DNA from: Legionella impletisoli
GTDB lineage: Bacteria > Pseudomonadota > Gammaproteobacteria > Legionellales > Legionellaceae
Direction of reading: 5' to 3'
Length of the DNA: 64,000 bases
Assembly: GCF_900639875.1 (NCBI RefSeq)
Contig: NZ_CAAAIA010000001.1
Span: 186,001 to 250,000, forward strand
The notes beneath the pieces were generated by a model. It was not told the origin of the DNA and did no database searches. It saw nothing but the letters and a program-made list of their open reading frames with translations. Numbering within the stretch: position 1 is the stretch's first letter; every line of letters starts with the position of its first letter. This document shows, piece after piece, positions 29,285-38,289 of the stretch. A program made the translations under genes and the position numbers.

Positions 29285-29373
29285 GACTTATTTTGAATGG
29301 ATCCAGTACAAAAAGCGTCGCTTTTTTACAAGATAGAGTTGTAGTATAATGCCAATTCAGAGCAAAATATTGT

Positions 29374-30027
29374 TCATAAGCAAGTAATATCAGTCATTTT
29401 GTTTCTCATAATAAATAATGCGGCAGCCATTAGTCCAAAAACATGCACCATTAAACCTTGATACGAGCGTACCTTGCTGGCAATTTGAATCCCAGTTTTT
29501 TCATTTACCTAGCTGCAGAATGATTCAATAGGTTGACGCACGTGTGAAATGCTGTCGATAGCCACTGATCAGCGGCATCTAAAAATTCTTGGCCTTTTTC
29601 TTTTTTTACTGGTGTAAGTAGCATGACTTGTTGTTCTTGATGAATTGCTTCTGATTGAACCTGATATGCTTTATCAGCATAACAAGTGAGCATATTAGAT
29701 GGCAGAAAATGGAATAATTTGTTCAAATGATTTTCTATCATGCATGCCTGCATCTGTTAGGCAAAGACTTGCAAGCACGGGTAGTGCGCCGGATTGCTGA
29801 CTCGCAATTGCGTGCAATTTAACATCATAGTAATGCAATTTTTTCGTTGAACAGTAACCATTTTTTGTGGCAATTTCAGGAGCCACTTTGGCATGAAATC
29901 GCCGACCGCGTTGTGCCATAATAATCGGCATAGAATCAGTGAGGCCTATTAGTGACTCTAGCTTGAGAACATCGGTTAGTTCCGTGCTCAATGAATCAAC
30001 TAACGGAACAAATAGATCATGCACCAA
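29374..30027 (-). pseudogene. IS982-type transposase, broken and 5'-truncated
   Basis: Remains of a DDE transposase on the minus strand. The first part (30027-29698) reads LTDSMPIIMAQRGRRFH and KNGYCSTKKLHYYDVKLHAI; a frameshift near 29700-29750 leads to CYADKAYQVQSEA and TPVKKEKGQEFLDAADQWLS; a second shift near 29540 and a TAG lead to NEKTGIQIASKVRSYQG, ending at TGA 29374. About 100 N-terminal residues are missing at the junction with GC-rich DNA at about 30028. Without an intact frame it cannot be active. IS982 is my family assignment from these motifs. Confidence 0.8.
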
Positions 30028-30165
30028 GAGCTACTTACGTCGCGGGTAGCGCTTGGTGGGTGAGATCGTCACAAAACTGGCAATATGAAGAACTATTGAT
30101 GCGGTTTTTACAAGCCTCCTGGGATGCAGCGGCCGCAAGCGTCGCCGCCGAAATACTCCAAGAGG
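30028..30165. other. GC-rich scar between IS relic and 753-residue ORF
   Basis: This 138-bp stretch lies between the truncated transposase and the stop codon of the 753-residue protein. It is clearly richer in GC than its surroundings (for example GCGGCCGCAAGCGTCGCC near 30129). Open frames cross it on both strands (plus 29991-30224; minus, ending near 30045), but none has a start site or a recognisable domain. It looks like a fragment of a gene brought in with the neighbouring DNA. Confidence 0.4.
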
Positions 30166-32427
30166 CTACATTGATAGACCAAGACTACTTGCTGGTGGGT
30201 TTAAATGCTCGCGCGATAGCGTGAGGTCGATGGTTCTCACTTCATCAAGGCGGCTAACGGCCGCCAAATCAGCCGGCAAGTCGCCCTCGTCCATCGCCGC
30301 AGCCGCCCACCGCGCGCCCACTGCCCAAGGCCCTCTACCCCCCCGCCCGAGCTCCCCGCGTATGAACGCAAAATTGAAACCAAGCCCAGAAGTAGAATAC
30401 CCCGCGAGCGGGAACCACGAATCCTCGCGGCCTTTAAAATGATTATAAAAAGCTAATGTCCTGGGCAATGTTTCCTCCTTGAAGGATGGAGTAGGGTCAA
30501 ACGAGCGGTCTTTTCTGCAATATTCTTGTGCGACATGCGCGGGAACCTCCCGCTGGGCTTTGCCCACGGCCATCCAGGCCGCCTCTAACTCATGCCAATT
30601 CTCATCCTTAACCCAACCATCATAGCCTTTCACGTAGGTATCTAGCGCGTCAATGAGGGGGTTTAAATCAAAATGTTTTGAATGCTCTATGGTTTTGCCA
30701 TGCTGAAAGTACGTTAGTCCTTCTTCCTCTATCTTATCTATCCGAGTTAAAAGGTGGGCTTTGGTCTCCTCATCCATATGATGCTCCAACATACGGCGCA
30801 TATGGGTATCTTTGGCCCAATAGGCGTATTCATAAGCAGTGCAGTTAAATATTCGCTCCGAGTAATCGGTAAACTTACCCGCGGTTCTGAGAAGAGTCTG
30901 CAGGTTCTGTGGAGCATTCAAAACGCTTTCTGCTTCCTCTTGTTTGCCTTTCGCCACATCATGTAAAAATTGACGTACTTGGAAGGCGGGTAATGCAAAA
31001 CAGGCCTCTTTGACCTGCTTGGGTAGTCTTTCCCATGGGACATCGTCAAGTTTATCCAATAAGGCTTCTGGTTTGATATCGACCTCGGTGGCCATGGGTT
31101 CCTGTGTGCGAGGTTTGATTTCAGGACGGGGCGTTTTGCGGATTTCTTCAAAGTATGTTTGATGAGGAGCTGTGGGGTCCACGATGTTCGCAAAATCCGT
31201 GCAAATTAATCCATTAAGGCTTATAAATATAGCGCTCCTTCCTGTCGCCTTGGTGTCTAATATCATGAAATCATCCATATATGGATTTTCTTTGGTGGCC
31301 GTGACTGTTCGATAGGTGGTTTCAAATTTTTGTTGAATGCTGTCCTTATCTTTTTCACTTAAAGAACGAGACAATCCGAATTCAGCCGCATAAGCATTGC
31401 AGAAAGAACAAATGATGTTTTCCACGTCATCACCCATACTTAAGGCTTCTGACACAGTCTCAACCAACGCTTGACTTAAAGAGGGGGAGGAATCCAGAAT
31501 CACCCCAAAATTTTGATTACTGATACCTTTGGCTCGACAATACACATTCATAACGCCTAAGTAAAATTGCGTCATGATGGATAAACGCTCGGCTTTATCT
31601 TCTGCATTGGCTTCGCGAACCGAATAAAATACGGGCGCGTCAATGGTCGTCCAGAGGCTTGGTGCACAACTATTCAATAGCCCCACCATATACGCTTCGG
31701 CTGTTAGCTTGACATCTTCCGGTTCCTTGTATTGTTCATTAATGTAAGCTCGGTCTATAAACTTGGCTCTTTGGTCTTTCGTAAAGTCAATGTCTTGATG
31801 AAACAGCCTTTGGCAATGTTTTGTTAAAAGCCGCTGGATGGTTTCGAAGGAATCGTCCTCTTCATCGTTTAAGTCACGCAATACGGCGTCTGTTAGTTGG
31901 GTTTGAGGGTCAAGTTTTTTTAGGATGGTCTTACGGAAAATAACCTGCATGCTATTGTATAAAGGAGATAAAGGCTCCATTGCCGCATCATTACGCCGGT
32001 TTACATTAAATACTGGATTCACCACCTCGGAGTATGGGTCTTGTATGCGCGGTCGCAATTGAATGCTGTATAAATTGGAGGGTTTGGAGAGAAAATGGGC
32101 GACAGAATTCCCATAGCTACCCCTCATGACTTTTACCGCTTCCAGGTATTTATTGATTTGAGCCAAGCGCTCTTCTTTCGCTTGGTATAAAGGATTTCCT
32201 TTCCCCAGTAATAACATGTCAAATTCAAGCGCGCTTTTATAAAACTCCAGTTCATTGATGGCGCCGCCTTCCGCAAAAAAAGCTCTTAACTCCAGGCTTG
32301 CTTTACAAGTATTGTCAGTACTGATGTCCTCACCCGCAATAAATGGAACCAGAAGATGCATTTGATTGGTATCGGAATTGATGTAGAGGTATTTCGATGA
32401 GGTAGGCTCAGTTAATGGAATGCGCAT
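30166..32427 (-). CDS. Large effector-like protein of unknown function
   Basis: A 753-residue protein with no signal peptide or membrane helix and no catalytic domain I recognise. It is acidic and helical. From about residue 455 it contains a block (LLDKLDDVPWERLPKQVKEA to TAYEYAYWAKDTHMRRMLE) that resembles segments I recall from large Legionella proteins of unknown function, with an ankyrin-like TAYEYA..A signature. After about residue 685 the DNA becomes very GC-rich and the protein Gly/Ala-rich (GRGGRGPWAVGARWAAAA), ending TLSREHLNPPASS. The base composition jump and the adjacent IS relic suggest transfer or fusion. A Dot/Icm substrate is plausible but unproven. Confidence 0.7.
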   Translation of the reverse strand: MRIPLTEPTSSKYLYINSDTNQMHLLVPFIAGEDISTDNTCKASLELRAFFAEGGAINELEFYKSALEFDMLLLGKGNPLYQAKEERLAQINKYLEAVKVMRGSYGNSVAHFLSKPSNLYSIQLRPRIQDPYSEVVNPVFNVNRRNDAAMEPLSPLYNSMQVIFRKTILKKLDPQTQLTDAVLRDLNDEEDDSFETIQRLLTKHCQRLFHQDIDFTKDQRAKFIDRAYINEQYKEPEDVKLTAEAYMVGLLNSCAPSLWTTIDAPVFYSVREANAEDKAERLSIMTQFYLGVMNVYCRAKGISNQNFGVILDSSPSLSQALVETVSEALSMGDDVENIICSFCNAYAAEFGLSRSLSEKDKDSIQQKFETTYRTVTATKENPYMDDFMILDTKATGRSAIFISLNGLICTDFANIVDPTAPHQTYFEEIRKTPRPEIKPRTQEPMATEVDIKPEALLDKLDDVPWERLPKQVKEACFALPAFQVRQFLHDVAKGKQEEAESVLNAPQNLQTLLRTAGKFTDYSERIFNCTAYEYAYWAKDTHMRRMLEHHMDEETKAHLLTRIDKIEEEGLTYFQHGKTIEHSKHFDLNPLIDALDTYVKGYDGWVKDENWHELEAAWMAVGKAQREVPAHVAQEYCRKDRSFDPTPSFKEETLPRTLAFYNHFKGREDSWFPLAGYSTSGLGFNFAFIRGELGRGGRGPWAVGARWAAAAMDEGDLPADLAAVSRLDEVRTIDLTLSREHLNPPASSLGLSM

Positions 32428-32624
32428 GAATGTTTAGCTGTAAAATTAATTAAGCCGATTTTAAACCATAATGATTAAATTGTGAAATTATGATTTGATA
32501 TGTAATCGACTCCGAATAAGTTAATAGGCGGGATTTAAGAAGAAATGTGTTAAAAATAAAGTTGATTGTTTAAGTTTGCTTTGGATTGGCATTATACCTC
32601 ACTTAAGCTTCCTCATTTAATAAT

Positions 32625-33464
32625 TTAAGCAATGTTCGCAAATTTTAACCTACTAATAAATTGTTTAAACAGCTGTTCTACTTTGTCCCAATCATCAATC
32701 CATGGCATATGACCTGCATTTTGTATGGTTTCAATTATTATATTATTCCTCTTAAATCGACTATCATTTTCAAATAGTTCGGGCGGGGTCATGCAGTCTT
32801 CTGTTCCACAGATAATTAAAGTTTTTACTTCTTGAGGGATCCACTCTGCACGAAAGTTTAACTCTGCAACTTTCATTTGCCACCAATTAGCAGCATGGTA
32901 ATTAAATGGAAGATTCTGTAAAACCTCTTTTCCTTCATCCAAAGTCTCGTCAGTAAAATAATACGGAGCGCATGCCATTAATGCTGCCTTAAATGTATTT
33001 GGGTTTGGATTCTGTACAAATTCTTGAAGCGGCGCTTCCATAGAAGGTTTATCTTTTTCTTTTGCAATTCTATTGGCTGTTTCATGCCATAGAGTTGGGG
33101 ATGAATTAAGAATTACAAAGCCTGATAATAACTTCTCAAGCTGAGGAAATAAGAGAGGGAACATTCCACCAAAGGATTGGCCAACTAAGACTGGATTTTC
33201 AAATCTTTTTATTAAGGGAAGCAATAGCTCAAACCAAGCATTAAAATCATAATCATCACTAACATCATTACTCCCATTATTTGGAAGATCAATAAGCCAT
33301 GTATTACCTGGCAAGGCTAATCCCTTTGCAAGTTCTTCAAGGTATTGAGAGTCTGCACCGGGACCACCAGGAAGAAAAAGCCAGTTATAGTTTCCACCTT
33401 GCTGGCTTGAAATCAGTTGATATCTAGTTGAGTTTTCATCCCAAAAATAGTTTTTTAAAGCCAT
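32625..33464 (-). CDS. Alpha/beta hydrolase
   Basis: A 279-residue soluble alpha/beta hydrolase of the proline iminopeptidase-like group. Motifs: oxyanion region LPGGPGADSQYLEEL (about 31-45), the nucleophile elbow VGQSFGGMF (Ser about 115), an acidic residue in GTEDCMTPPELF (about 228) and the His in AGHMPWID (about 258). The natural substrate is unknown. It has no partner gene; a recombinase relic lies just upstream. Confidence 0.88.
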   Translation of the reverse strand: MALKNYFWDENSTRYQLISSQQGGNYNWLFLPGGPGADSQYLEELAKGLALPGNTWLIDLPNNGSNDVSDDYDFNAWFELLLPLIKRFENPVLVGQSFGGMFPLLFPQLEKLLSGFVILNSSPTLWHETANRIAKEKDKPSMEAPLQEFVQNPNPNTFKAALMACAPYYFTDETLDEGKEVLQNLPFNYHAANWWQMKVAELNFRAEWIPQEVKTLIICGTEDCMTPPELFENDSRFKRNNIIIETIQNAGHMPWIDDWDKVEQLFKQFISRLKFANIA

Positions 33465-33620
33465 TGTTGCTCTCTATCTTCATTAATTATTTTATACACT
33501 GTGGATAGACTAATCTTTAAATCTTTTGTAATTTTAGATGCACCATACCAGGGCTAATATAAGTTTTTCACTATATTGTGATAAATTTTCTCTTTCTACC
33601 AAACTAAGCCCTTTTTTAGC
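33455..33620 (-). pseudogene. Relic of a serine recombinase C-terminus
   Basis: On the minus strand one frame reads KKGLSLVERENLSQYSEKLI and, after a one-base shift, the next reads YGASKITKDLKISLSTVYKIINE before a stop that overlaps the hydrolase start. This is the pattern of the helix-turn-helix tail of resolvase/DNA-invertase proteins. The catalytic domain is gone. The assignment rests on the HTH pattern alone. Confidence 0.4.
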
Positions 33621-33627
33621 ATTGCAG

Positions 33628-34887
33628 TTACTTTGCTGCATGTTCAAAGCGTCGTAACATGAAATCAATATTTTTTTCGATAAATGAGATTATTTTTTCA
33701 ACCATTTTGCTATTGATCCCCTGAGCGTGAAGATGAGCTTTTTCTTGATAAGCTGCTTTTAATAGCTTTTTTGCAATATCGTTTATTAACTTCTCCATAG
33801 CAAGATAACGATAATTTATAGACTCACAGAGCTGCTCCCAATGCCTTGGGAGAACTTCATCACTATTATATTTACTTCCAATTTTCATAGCCATTCTTGC
33901 TGTTAAGCCCTCATAAACTCGTGTACAAACTAGATCATAAAATGGAGCAAGTTTTATGGCGCCGCTGCTATGATGCAGCAAGGAAAAATTCTTACCATGA
34001 GCATCCATGTTTCCGATTAGAGCGTTAAAAACAATGGCTCTGGCAAGATGGTTTCGATCGATAGCAGGTATCGCGGTTTGATTTAAAAGCTCAAACAGAT
34101 CTTTAAACCCAGGGCCGCCTTCGTTTTGATATTTTCTTGATGTCAATACGCCCAATGCTTGACAAAAATCTTCTTGATGAATGCGTGTTACCTGATTATT
34201 GGAAATGTGTCGATCGTATCGCTCAACTAATAAAAATTGAATATCCTTAAGCTTATGCAAACTAACATCGGCTACTGGTAGTCCAACATGTTTTGCTAAT
34301 CGCATACAAAAGTATTCATTCACACCTAATTCTTCGAATTGGGTTGGAGTAGGTTTTAAGATATGGGTTGTTGGACAACTACCTTCTGGTAAGGTAATTT
34401 GATTATCGATGAGACATACTGCAGCTTTGTCCTGTACCCCGGCAAGCGATAATCTCACCCCTTCTACGTCAATGAATAAAGGTTTTTTGGGAAGTTGCTT
34501 AATGTGTTCATATAAACACTCATTTGAAAGAAATTTTCCTTTTAATACAAAGCTACTTTGCGTCAAAACGGGTTCATCGATGCCATGACATGAAATAGCC
34601 CCAGCACAATCATAACCAATAGCTTTTAATAAGGCATAAGAGTTATAAGGACTTACATGATAATATTTTCCTATTAACTTACGCGCTTCTTCACTTTCTG
34701 GAAGTAATCCGCCAAAAAAAGCTTCTACTTGCTGACCTTTATAAGGCTCTTCTCGAATTGGCATGCCTATGGAAATTGGATTTGTTGAATCGTTTTGGTA
34801 ACTAAAAAGAATTTGGCCCAAATCATTCTGCTCTAGTATGCCAATGGGTTGACCATGTAACCGAATAGAGAGTTTGTTTTCTTTCAT
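33628..34887 (-). CDS. hipA: HipA-type Ser/Thr kinase toxin
   Basis: Toxin of a type II toxin-antitoxin pair; relatives phosphorylate aminoacyl-tRNA synthetases and cause growth arrest. The 419 residues include the flexible P-loop with its autophosphorylation Ser in SLAGVQDKAAV (about residue 148), LLVERYDR, the catalytic loop NALIGNMDAHGKNFSLLH (about 290-308) and the metal Asp in LAPFYDLVCT. I chose ATG 34887, 4 nt after the hipB stop, because MKENKLSIRLHG is the usual HipA start; an upstream ATG at 34923 lies within hipB. All catalytic residues appear intact. Confidence 0.9.
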   Translation of the reverse strand: MKENKLSIRLHGQPIGILEQNDLGQILFSYQNDSTNPISIGMPIREEPYKGQQVEAFFGGLLPESEEARKLIGKYYHVSPYNSYALLKAIGYDCAGAISCHGIDEPVLTQSSFVLKGKFLSNECLYEHIKQLPKKPLFIDVEGVRLSLAGVQDKAAVCLIDNQITLPEGSCPTTHILKPTPTQFEELGVNEYFCMRLAKHVGLPVADVSLHKLKDIQFLLVERYDRHISNNQVTRIHQEDFCQALGVLTSRKYQNEGGPGFKDLFELLNQTAIPAIDRNHLARAIVFNALIGNMDAHGKNFSLLHHSSGAIKLAPFYDLVCTRVYEGLTARMAMKIGSKYNSDEVLPRHWEQLCESINYRYLAMEKLINDIAKKLLKAAYQEKAHLHAQGINSKMVEKIISFIEKNIDFMLRRFEHAAK

Positions 34888-34891
34888 TAGA

Positions 34892-35113
34892 CTAATAATC
34901 CATTGTCGGGTTAGCTGCCTCAATCTTAATGCCTAACATTTGCGCAATAATTAATGCTTTTTCTAATTGGCAAGTGGGCTTACCTTGTTCGAGCTCACGT
35001 ATGAATCGCTCTCCAATACCTGAAGCTGCGGCTAATTGGGCTTGCGTTAATTTATTTTTTTTGCGAGTGTCCTTAATTAAAGCACCAAAGTCTTTGGTTG
35101 AGGCGATATTCAT
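34892..35113 (-). CDS. hipB: HipB-type antitoxin, HTH regulator
   Basis: A 73-residue Cro/CI-type helix-turn-helix protein (LIKDTRKKNKLTQAQLAAASG ... RFIRELEQGKP) that should bind and silence HipA and repress the operon. It is shorter than E. coli HipB. It is the first gene of the pair and is preceded by palindromic sites (35173-35184 and 35223-35233) that are likely its operators. Confidence 0.9.
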   Translation of the reverse strand: MNIASTKDFGALIKDTRKKNKLTQAQLAAASGIGERFIRELEQGKPTCQLEKALIIAQMLGIKIEAANPTMDY

Positions 35114-35172
35114 TAAAAATCGTCCTTATCGGGATGTTTTTAGTAAGTATAACGCCTAATGAACATAAATCA

Positions 35173-35184
35173 ACCCGATCGGGT
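35173..35184. promoter_or_regulatory. Palindromic putative HipB operator 1
   Basis: ACCCGATCGGGT is a perfect 12-bp palindrome 60 bp upstream of hipB. The same core recurs at 35223-35233, 49 bp further upstream, and a third related half (TCCTTATCGGGA) lies at 35123-35134 next to the start. Repeated dyads before a Xre-type gene usually are its autoregulatory operators. Confidence 0.6.
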
Positions 35185-35222
35185 CGATTTATGAATTTAT
35201 ATAAAAATTAAGCCAAAAAAGT

Positions 35223-35233
35223 ACCGATCGGGT
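35223..35233. promoter_or_regulatory. Putative HipB operator 2
   Basis: ACCGATCGGGT repeats the core CCGATCGG of operator 1, with one C missing on the left. Centre-to-centre distance to operator 1 is 49 bp, near five helical turns, which would put both on about the same DNA face. Confidence 0.5.
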
Positions 35234-35252
35234 TGATAATTTAAATGGTAAA

Positions 35253-36104
35253 CTAATAGCTAGGTTTCTTAAGGTTTAAATCAATCTCATTGAGCATGGC
35301 AGCTAAGCGACAGCCCGCGAGGGCGATTCTTTCTTTTGAAATCTGTATGGCTCGATCTTGATAGGCTTGTTTTGGAACGGTGCAGGGTTTCAAATTGTAG
35401 GAAAAATTTTTAGCAAATTGGTGAGACTCTTTAGCCCAATGTTCAGGACTTAAGTCCATGCGCTTCGGATTACAGGGGAATTGTTGTTCAATACGGTTTG
35501 CTAGTTCAATGATTTGTTGACGATTATAATGTCTTTGCCCGGAAAGAAAGCCCGCACCTTTATCCCAATACTGATGTAAATTATTACCGACCTCGTTTTT
35601 TCCTAGCTCGACTAAATTACCACCTAAATCTCCAGCTGGATGTTGATGACTAACGCGTGAGGCGGCATGAAGAGGCTGGTGGATGTCGCCTGCGACATGA
35701 ATTAAAATTCTAAGACTTAATCCTTTGTCAAAATCACTCGCCTTATTGCTTTTAAGCGTTTTTATGGCTTGTTGCATCGCCCATAGTGCATTGATCTGCT
35801 GAGTCGAAGGAAGAGGACTGCTGTCTTCTGAAAAAAACCAATCGATATAATGAAATGTATTATACCAATTGACATCTTGTGCTCTTAATCCATCCAACCA
35901 AACTGACGCATTAACGAAGGTTTGGGGTCGATATTCTCGATCCATAGAATGAATGAGATGGTTAAAATCCCGTTTTGCACCCTTAGATAAATGGTTATAA
36001 GCAATTTGGGCAATAATACGGTGCCCAACCGAATTCCAAGCATAGGAGAAAGTCATAGTGCTCAAGAGCAAAATAATCCCACCTAAGAAACGTATTGTAC
36101 CCAT
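35253..36104 (-). CDS. S1/P1-type zinc-dependent nuclease, secreted
   Basis: A 283-residue nuclease of the S1/P1 family, which cuts single-stranded nucleic acids and 3'-nucleotides with three zinc ions. The signal peptide ends in TFSYA, leaving Trp as mature residue 1 (WNSVGHRIIAQIA), which is a zinc ligand in this family. Other ligands are seen in TFHYIDWFF, HVAGDIHQPLHA, PAGDLGGN and NLHQYWD. I chose ATG 36104 over 36188 because only it gives a signal peptide at the start; it begins 4 nt after tolB. Export by type II secretion is possible. Confidence 0.88.
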   Translation of the reverse strand: MGTIRFLGGIILLLSTMTFSYAWNSVGHRIIAQIAYNHLSKGAKRDFNHLIHSMDREYRPQTFVNASVWLDGLRAQDVNWYNTFHYIDWFFSEDSSPLPSTQQINALWAMQQAIKTLKSNKASDFDKGLSLRILIHVAGDIHQPLHAASRVSHQHPAGDLGGNLVELGKNEVGNNLHQYWDKGAGFLSGQRHYNRQQIIELANRIEQQFPCNPKRMDLSPEHWAKESHQFAKNFSYNLKPCTVPKQAYQDRAIQISKERIALAGCRLAAMLNEIDLNLKKPSY

Positions 36105-36108
36105 GGCT

Positions 36109-37371
36109 TTACCCCAAATAAGGTGACCAAGCTGGCTCTTGGACATCACCTTCTCGGGAAGGAAGTCGCATACGAATACGTCCGTCAATCGAAACCACAG
36201 CCAAAACGCCTTTGTCTTGATGTTTCGTTGCGTAAAGGACTAATCGACCATTAGGTGAAACCGATGGCGACTCGTCCATGAGTGATGAGGTTAGCGTATC
36301 AACCCTACCTGTATCCAAATGTTGCACCCCTATATTAAATCGTTGATCTTCACGATGAAGCATTACGATGTATTTTTCATTCGGAGTATACGATGCACGA
36401 GCGTTATAGTTTCCTTCGTAGGTCACGCGATTTACCTTACCTGATGCAAGTTCCAGTCGGTAAATTTGAGGTGAGCCACCACGTCCAGAAGTAAACAATA
36501 AATATTTGCCATCAGGGGAATAACGAGGTTCTGTATCAATCGCCTTGCCAAAAGTTAATTGCTTCATTCTGCCTGTATGAAGGTTAACACTGAAAATATT
36601 GGGTGAGCCGTCTTTTGATAATACAACAGCCATTTCCTGCCCATCAGGTGACCAAGCGGGAGCGCCATTAATTCCTGTAAAACTTGTAATTAACCGACGC
36701 TTTCCCGTTTCAACTTGTACGGTATAGATTTGGGCACGTTTATTTTCAAACGACACATACGCAATTTGTTTCCCATCTGGTGACCAAGTCGGAGACATAA
36801 TAGGTTCCGTAGACATGAGTAGCGTTTGGGGATTATGTCCATCCACATCGGCAACTTCTAACGTAAATTTCCTTCTTTCACCAGAGTGTTGCACTAAAAT
36901 GTAAGCGATTCGGGTAGAAAAAACTCCTCGCTCACCTGTGAGTTTTTCATATACCTCATCGCTAATATGATGCGCCAGAGCTCTTAAATCATTGCTTCGT
37001 ACATTGTAGCTTTTAGTCAGTAAGAGGCGGCCATGGGCTGCCGCATCAAATAATTCAAATCGAACATTAAATTGGTTGGATCCAACTTCTGATACAGAAC
37101 CCGATAAAACACTATCTGCACCAGCGCCTCGCCATACGGTGATGGGTAAATCCACCTGGGTGGCATTACTTCGCGGAGGAATTATTCGAAATTGGCCTGA
37201 AAGGCGCAAATCATTTTTAATCACCTCAAACACTTCTTTGGCTTCACGGCTTCCTTTAAATTCATTTATTCCAATAGGCAACGCGGCATTAACGCCTTGA
37301 GTAAGTTCCAAATCAAGAGCAAAGGTAACATTTGCTAATAAAATACAAATAAGTACAACGAAGCGTTTCAT
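36109..37371 (-). CDS. tolB: Tol-Pal system protein TolB
   Basis: Periplasmic beta-propeller that links Pal and the outer membrane to TolA. The 420 residues have a signal peptide ([14 protein letters not shown]), the N-terminal TolB domain (about 20-150), and a WD40-like propeller with [31 protein letters not shown] and [15 protein letters not shown] repeats. It starts 3 nt after tolA and is followed within 4 nt by the S1/P1 nuclease gene rather than pal. Confidence 0.96.
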   Translation of the reverse strand: MKRFVVLICILLANVTFALDLELTQGVNAALPIGINEFKGSREAKEVFEVIKNDLRLSGQFRIIPPRSNATQVDLPITVWRGAGADSVLSGSVSEVGSNQFNVRFELFDAAAHGRLLLTKSYNVRSNDLRALAHHISDEVYEKLTGERGVFSTRIAYILVQHSGERRKFTLEVADVDGHNPQTLLMSTEPIMSPTWSPDGKQIAYVSFENKRAQIYTVQVETGKRRLITSFTGINGAPAWSPDGQEMAVVLSKDGSPNIFSVNLHTGRMKQLTFGKAIDTEPRYSPDGKYLLFTSGRGGSPQIYRLELASGKVNRVTYEGNYNARASYTPNEKYIVMLHREDQRFNIGVQHLDTGRVDTLTSSLMDESPSVSPNGRLVLYATKHQDKGVLAVVSIDGRIRMRLPSREGDVQEPAWSPYLG

Positions 37372-37374
37372 GAA

Positions 37375-38289
37375 TTACCCCCTAGCGTTCTCTGGGCGAA
37401 CGGTTAAACTGATATCTCTAAATACATTGAAAGCATCGGGATCGCTAGGCACCGGTAAGGGTGAAGCTTTATAAATAGCCGATTGTGCGGAACGGTCTAA
37501 AATAGGATCTCCACTGCTGCGAATAAGGCTCACCTCTAACACCGCACCGGTTGGAGCCAACCGGATTCTAAATTGACTAGATAAACTTGAATCGACATTA
37601 TCTGGCAAAATCCACTGTCGACTAATTGCATTAATAATGAGCGCCTTATATTTATCTACTTCACCAGCTATTCGGGCGTTTTTTTCAGCCTCTCTCGCTG
37701 CTTGTTCCGCAGCTAGTTGACGTTTCCGCTCTTCTTCTGCCTTTGCTTGTGCAACTTGCTTTTTCTTTAACTCAGCCAATTTAGCTGCTTCAGCCTCCTG
37801 CTGTTTTTTTAATTGCACTTCTTTCTCTTTGATTTCAGCCAATCTTTTTTCTTCTGCTTCTTTTTGTTTAGCTAATTGTTTGAGGCGATTTTGTTCTTCG
37901 GCTAATTTTCTTTGCTGTTCTTTAGCCAGTTTTACCGCTTCTTCTTTCAACCGCTCAACCCGTTTTTGTTCTTCAAGCCGTTGCCTTTTGGCTTCCTGCG
38001 CTTCTTTTTTTAATGCGAGTTGCTTTCGCTCTTCAGAGAGTTTTTGCTGCCGTCTTTCTTCTTTGAGTTTGTTAATTGTTTCCTGGACTTCCTGGCTATC
38101 CACACTGGCAGCTTTGATAGCTTTTTCTTCAAGAGAAGGCTCTTTGGGTGCGAGCGCACTTTCGTTTTTAGCGCTTAACATCAAGGTGGGACGTTCACTA
38201 CTTGGATTAGACAACAACAAAATGACAACAACCAAATGTATGGCTATGGCACAGGCGAATGCAACTCGATAACTACGTTGCTCAATCAT
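37375..38289 (-). CDS. tolA: Tol-Pal system protein TolA
   Basis: Inner-membrane protein that spans the periplasm and transmits the proton-motive force to Pal. The 304 residues show an N-terminal membrane helix (VAFACAIAIHLVVVILLL), a long Lys/Glu/Ala-rich coiled coil (about 70-205) and a C-terminal TonB/TolA-like domain (RQWILPDN ... ILDRSAQSAIYKASPLPVP). It overlaps tolR by 4 nt. Confidence 0.95.
   Translation of the reverse strand: MIEQRSYRVAFACAIAIHLVVVILLLSNPSSERPTLMLSAKNESALAPKEPSLEEKAIKAASVDSQEVQETINKLKEERRQQKLSEERKQLALKKEAQEAKRQRLEEQKRVERLKEEAVKLAKEQQRKLAEEQNRLKQLAKQKEAEEKRLAEIKEKEVQLKKQQEAEAAKLAELKKKQVAQAKAEEERKRQLAAEQAAREAEKNARIAGEVDKYKALIINAISRQWILPDNVDSSLSSQFRIRLAPTGAVLEVSLIRSSGDPILDRSAQSAIYKASPLPVPSDPDAFNVFRDISLTVRPENARG

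Noticed and set aside
29991..30224. 77-codon plus-strand frame in the GC-rich scar
   Set aside because: It begins inside the transposase relic and overlaps the end of the 753-residue gene; GC-rich DNA keeps frames open by chance. It could be a gene fragment but nothing supports translation.
37829..38272. 147-codon plus-strand frame rich in Cys and Ser
   Set aside because: It is the antisense of the Lys/Glu-rich coiled coil of tolA.
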